DNA of 5,494 bases from assembly GCA_947306315.1 (NCBI GenBank), contig CAMZGF010000046.1, forward strand, positions 1-5,494, in the 5' to 3' direction. Position 1 is the stretch's first letter. Each line of letters opens with the position of its first letter. Source of the stretch: an uncultured Candidatus Saccharibacteria bacterium (GTDB taxonomy: Bacteria > Patescibacteriota > Saccharimonadia > Saccharimonadales > Saccharimonadaceae). This document shows positions 4,374 through 5,494 of the stretch, one piece after another. The notes beneath the pieces were generated by a model, which was not told where the DNA came from, did not search any database, and saw only the letters and a list, made by a program, of their open reading frames with translations. The translations under genes and the position numbers were made by a program.

Positions 4374-5015
4374 ATGGAAGATGGAAGCTATACGATGTGG
4401 AACAATTGGGCGAAAAAGCGTTCTGGCGTGCCGGTTTTTGATAATTGGTTGGATAAATATGAGGATTTACTGAAAGAACATAAGGACGATCTAATACTTG
4501 ATTTAGGTTGTGGAAATGGTGCGGATACAAAATACCTTATAGAACATGGTTATGATGTGATTTCTTGTGATTTTGCCGATGATGCGCTAGAAAACGTTAA
4601 ACAATTTGTGAAAAATAGTACGGTAAAAAAAGTAGATATGACGAAGGAATTGCCTTTTGATGATGATAGTTATGGCATTGTGGTTGCGGATTTGTCGTTA
4701 CATTATTTTGACTTCGAAACCACTAAAAAAATCATTTCTGAAATTCAGAGAATATTAAAATCGGGAGGGGTTTTGCTTGCAAGGGTTGTTTCTTCTGGCA
4801 ATTATCAAAACCCTATCGAAGAAATTGGAAACGAAATTGAGAAGAATTATTATTGGGAAGGTGATTATGCGAAGAGGCTTTTTAATGAGGGGGATATAGA
4901 TAAATTTTTTGGAGTTTTTAGTGAATTGCGACATGAAGAAAATGAAATGACTCGTGATGATGATGAGTACCGACAGCCTCGCAAAGTTTTTGAAATAGTA
5001 GGTTATAAGAAATAG
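4374..5015 (+). CDS. Class I SAM-dependent methyltransferase, substrate unknown
   Basis: The 213-residue protein has a cytosolic Rossmann-type methyltransferase fold (Methyltransf_11/25-like). Seen: motif I LILDLGCGNGADT at 40-52, the SAM-binding loop; acidic end of strand 2 at CD66F; post-motif LPFDDDSYGIVVADLSLHYFD at 93-113; and motif III region RILKSGGVLLARV. The front end WNNWAKKRSGVPVFDNWLDKYEDLL resembles TehB-like small methyltransferases, but the substrate cannot be read from sequence. The C-terminus is charged (EENEMTRDDDEYRQPRK). The start is ATG 4374, directly behind a -10 element; Met8 is an alternative. By eye the gene is richer in A/T than ychF. It lies between two copies of the ychF start/promoter block, suggesting it came in by duplication or insertion. 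Family certain, specific role unknown. Confidence 0.92.
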   Translation: MEDGSYTMWNNWAKKRSGVPVFDNWLDKYEDLLKEHKDDLILDLGCGNGADTKYLIEHGYDVISCDFADDALENVKQFVKNSTVKKVDMTKELPFDDDSYGIVVADLSLHYFDFETTKKIISEIQRILKSGGVLLARVVSSGNYQNPIEEIGNEIEKNYYWEGDYAKRLFNEGDIDKFFGVFSELRHEENEMTRDDDEYRQPRKVFEIVGYKK

Positions 5016-5028
5016 AAAACGGGTTGGT

Positions 5029-5061
5029 TTAGAAATTCAAGATTCCTATCTTTAAATTCAT
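5029..5061 (-). pseudogene. ychF 5'-end remnant (10 codons)
   Basis: On the minus strand ATG at 5061 reads MNLKIGI, identical to YchF residues 1-7, then diverges to LNF and a stop. It comes from the exact 23-bp repeat of the genuine ychF start. A TGCTATAAT promoter (5103-5095) related to that of ychF is still present upstream, so the fragment might be transcribed, but at ten codons it is best seen as a duplication scar. Confidence 0.6.
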
Positions 5062-5064
5062 AAC
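5042..5064. repeat. 23-bp direct repeat, copy 2
   Basis: Identical to 4312-4334. Here the block is not continued by the rest of ychF and forms part of the right arm and loop of the quasi-palindrome, which points to this being the derived copy. Confidence 0.95.
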
Positions 5065-5092
5065 CAACCTGTGATATCTGTTATATTGTCTG

Positions 5093-5119
5093 TAATTATA
5101 GCATATTTTAGTGTATAAT
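5093..5119. promoter_or_regulatory. Second copy of the divergent promoter block
   Basis: Positions 5093-5131 align without gaps to 4340-4378, with 30 of 39 bases equal, and both blocks end in ATGGA of a plus-strand gene. The plus-strand TATAAT (5114-5119) lies seven bases before ATG 5127, predicting a leaderless mRNA. The minus-strand TGCTATAAT (5103-5095) corresponds to the ychF promoter and points to the ychF remnant. Confidence 0.65.
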
Positions 5120-5126
5120 TTGCGAT

Positions 5127-5489
5127 ATGGATATTGTGGATGCGGTTTTGAAGAAGGTTGAGGATCCTTATGGTCGGCCGACTGATATAATTGGTTTTGA
5201 TTTGAGTGGTAAAAGTATTGCAGATGCCCTTTTACCAATAGTTGGACAGAAAGAGATTTGTTTCTTTGATGAAAACGTGAAGTCAGATTCAGTTTTTCAT
5301 TATCTTGATTTTGCTAATATGTTGGAAAAAACTGAGATTATGATATTCACTACCGAATTACCAAGTAGATATTATGGCCAATTAAATAAACTAAATAGAA
5401 AAGTCAAAATATTTATCCCAAAAGGTTTAGCAAAAACTATTTCAATTTTAGAAGAAAAACACTATGGCGATAATATGGTTTTATTATAA
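5127..5489 (+). CDS. Hypothetical 120-residue protein, possible Rossmann-like fold
   Basis: I do not recognise the family. The ORF is complete, and its ATG lies seven bases after a TATAAT with no ribosome-binding site. Pattern seen: strand DIIGFDL, then S27-GKSIADALL (20-36) resembling a glycine/serine-rich nucleotide-binding turn and helix, then strand EICFFDEN (43-50) ending in acidic residues. A second strand pair follows, EIMIFTTELP and VKIFIPKGL. The alternation and the hydrophobic-then-DE ending of strand 2 recall the N-terminal dinucleotide-like domain of Mur ligases such as MurD, but the length is only one domain and the glycine pattern is not canonical, so this is weak. There is no membrane segment and one Cys (45). 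It shares promoter architecture with the methyltransferase gene, so the two may be expressed under similar conditions. Confidence 0.7.
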   Translation: MDIVDAVLKKVEDPYGRPTDIIGFDLSGKSIADALLPIVGQKEICFFDENVKSDSVFHYLDFANMLEKTEIMIFTTELPSRYYGQLNKLNRKVKIFIPKGLAKTISILEEKHYGDNMVLL

Positions 5490-5494
5490 AAATC

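Larger units (their letters stand above)
5019..5072. repeat. Long quasi-palindrome after the methyltransferase gene
   Basis: Arms 5019-5043 and 5048-5072 pair at 20 Watson-Crick positions plus one G-T out of 25, with a TCCT loop. The outer part is GGTTGGTT/AACCAACC and the inner part AAGAT/ATCTT. The right arm includes most of the duplicated ychF start. It begins four bases after the methyltransferase stop. No U-tract follows on plus; on minus it is followed by CGTTTTCTATTTC, so it could be a weak minus-strand terminator or a processing hairpin. Confidence 0.8.

Noticed and set aside
5029..5238. 69-codon minus-strand ORF including the ychF remnant
   Set aside because: Upstream of MNLKIGI it is only the complement of the promoter block and of the 5127 gene, with low-complexity His/Tyr/Gln content. 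Only the ychF-derived ten codons have a traceable origin.
1..5494. UGA recoded as glycine, as in some CPR lineages (SR1/Gracilibacteria)
   Set aside because: All well-supported genes end in TAA or TAG and none has an in-frame TGA at a conserved position; glycines in motifs use GGN codons.
1..5494. tRNA, rRNA genes or CRISPR arrays
   Set aside because: No cloverleaf with a T-arm GGTTCRA pattern, no rRNA-like stretch and no regularly spaced repeats were found; the only repeat pair is the single 23-bp duplication.

Overview
The window looks like a compact, AT-rich bacterial chromosome segment that uses the standard genetic code. It has very short intergenic gaps, strong intrinsic terminators, and extended -10 promoters (TGnTAnAAT) in front of most transcription units. 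The gene content fits a Patescibacteria/CPR genome, most likely Saccharibacteria (TM7). The main clue is a membrane-anchored HNH nuclease of a type I associate with Actinobacteria and their epibionts. The lineage call is an inference and was not tested by any search.

Layout: (1) 1-624, minus strand: the first 208 codons of aspS (aspartyl-tRNA synthetase), running off the left edge. (2) 662-940, minus strand: a self-contained unit with its own promoter, a roughly 125-nt leader that can fold into a closed multi-helix domain, a 26-codon ORF with a Shine-Dalgarno sequence, and a terminator. (3) 960-1664, minus strand: a membrane-anchored DsbA-like thiol oxidoreductase. It diverges, across a 16-bp AT palindrome, from (4) 1735-3152, plus strand: a two-gene operon of a soluble CBS-pair protein of CorC/CNNM type and a signal-anchored HNH (DUF1524-like) nuclease with exactly four cysteines. 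(5) 3161-3189: a bidirectional terminator, shared with (6) 3188-3286, minus strand: a 32-residue, acid-free, very basic small protein with its own promoter. (7) 3342-4331, minus strand: ychF, whose central coiled-coil domain is strongly shortened. (8) 4374-5015 and 5127-5489, plus strand: a class I SAM-dependent methyltransferase and a 120-residue protein of unknown function, both apparently leaderless.

Three things stand out. First, the structured leader plus mini-ORF upstream of aspS is a candidate undescribed cis-regulatory or dual-function RNA. Second, the methyltransferase gene lies between two copies of the ychF start/promoter region: a 23-bp exact direct repeat 730 bp apart, plus a related 39-bp promoter block. 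The second copy leaves a 10-codon ychF remnant inside a long quasi-palindrome, which suggests a duplication or insertion scar. Third, the DsbA-like protein and the four-cysteine exported nuclease sit head to head, which suggests an oxidative-folding partnership for a secreted DNA-degrading enzyme. Such an enzyme would suit a nucleotide-scavenging epibiont.
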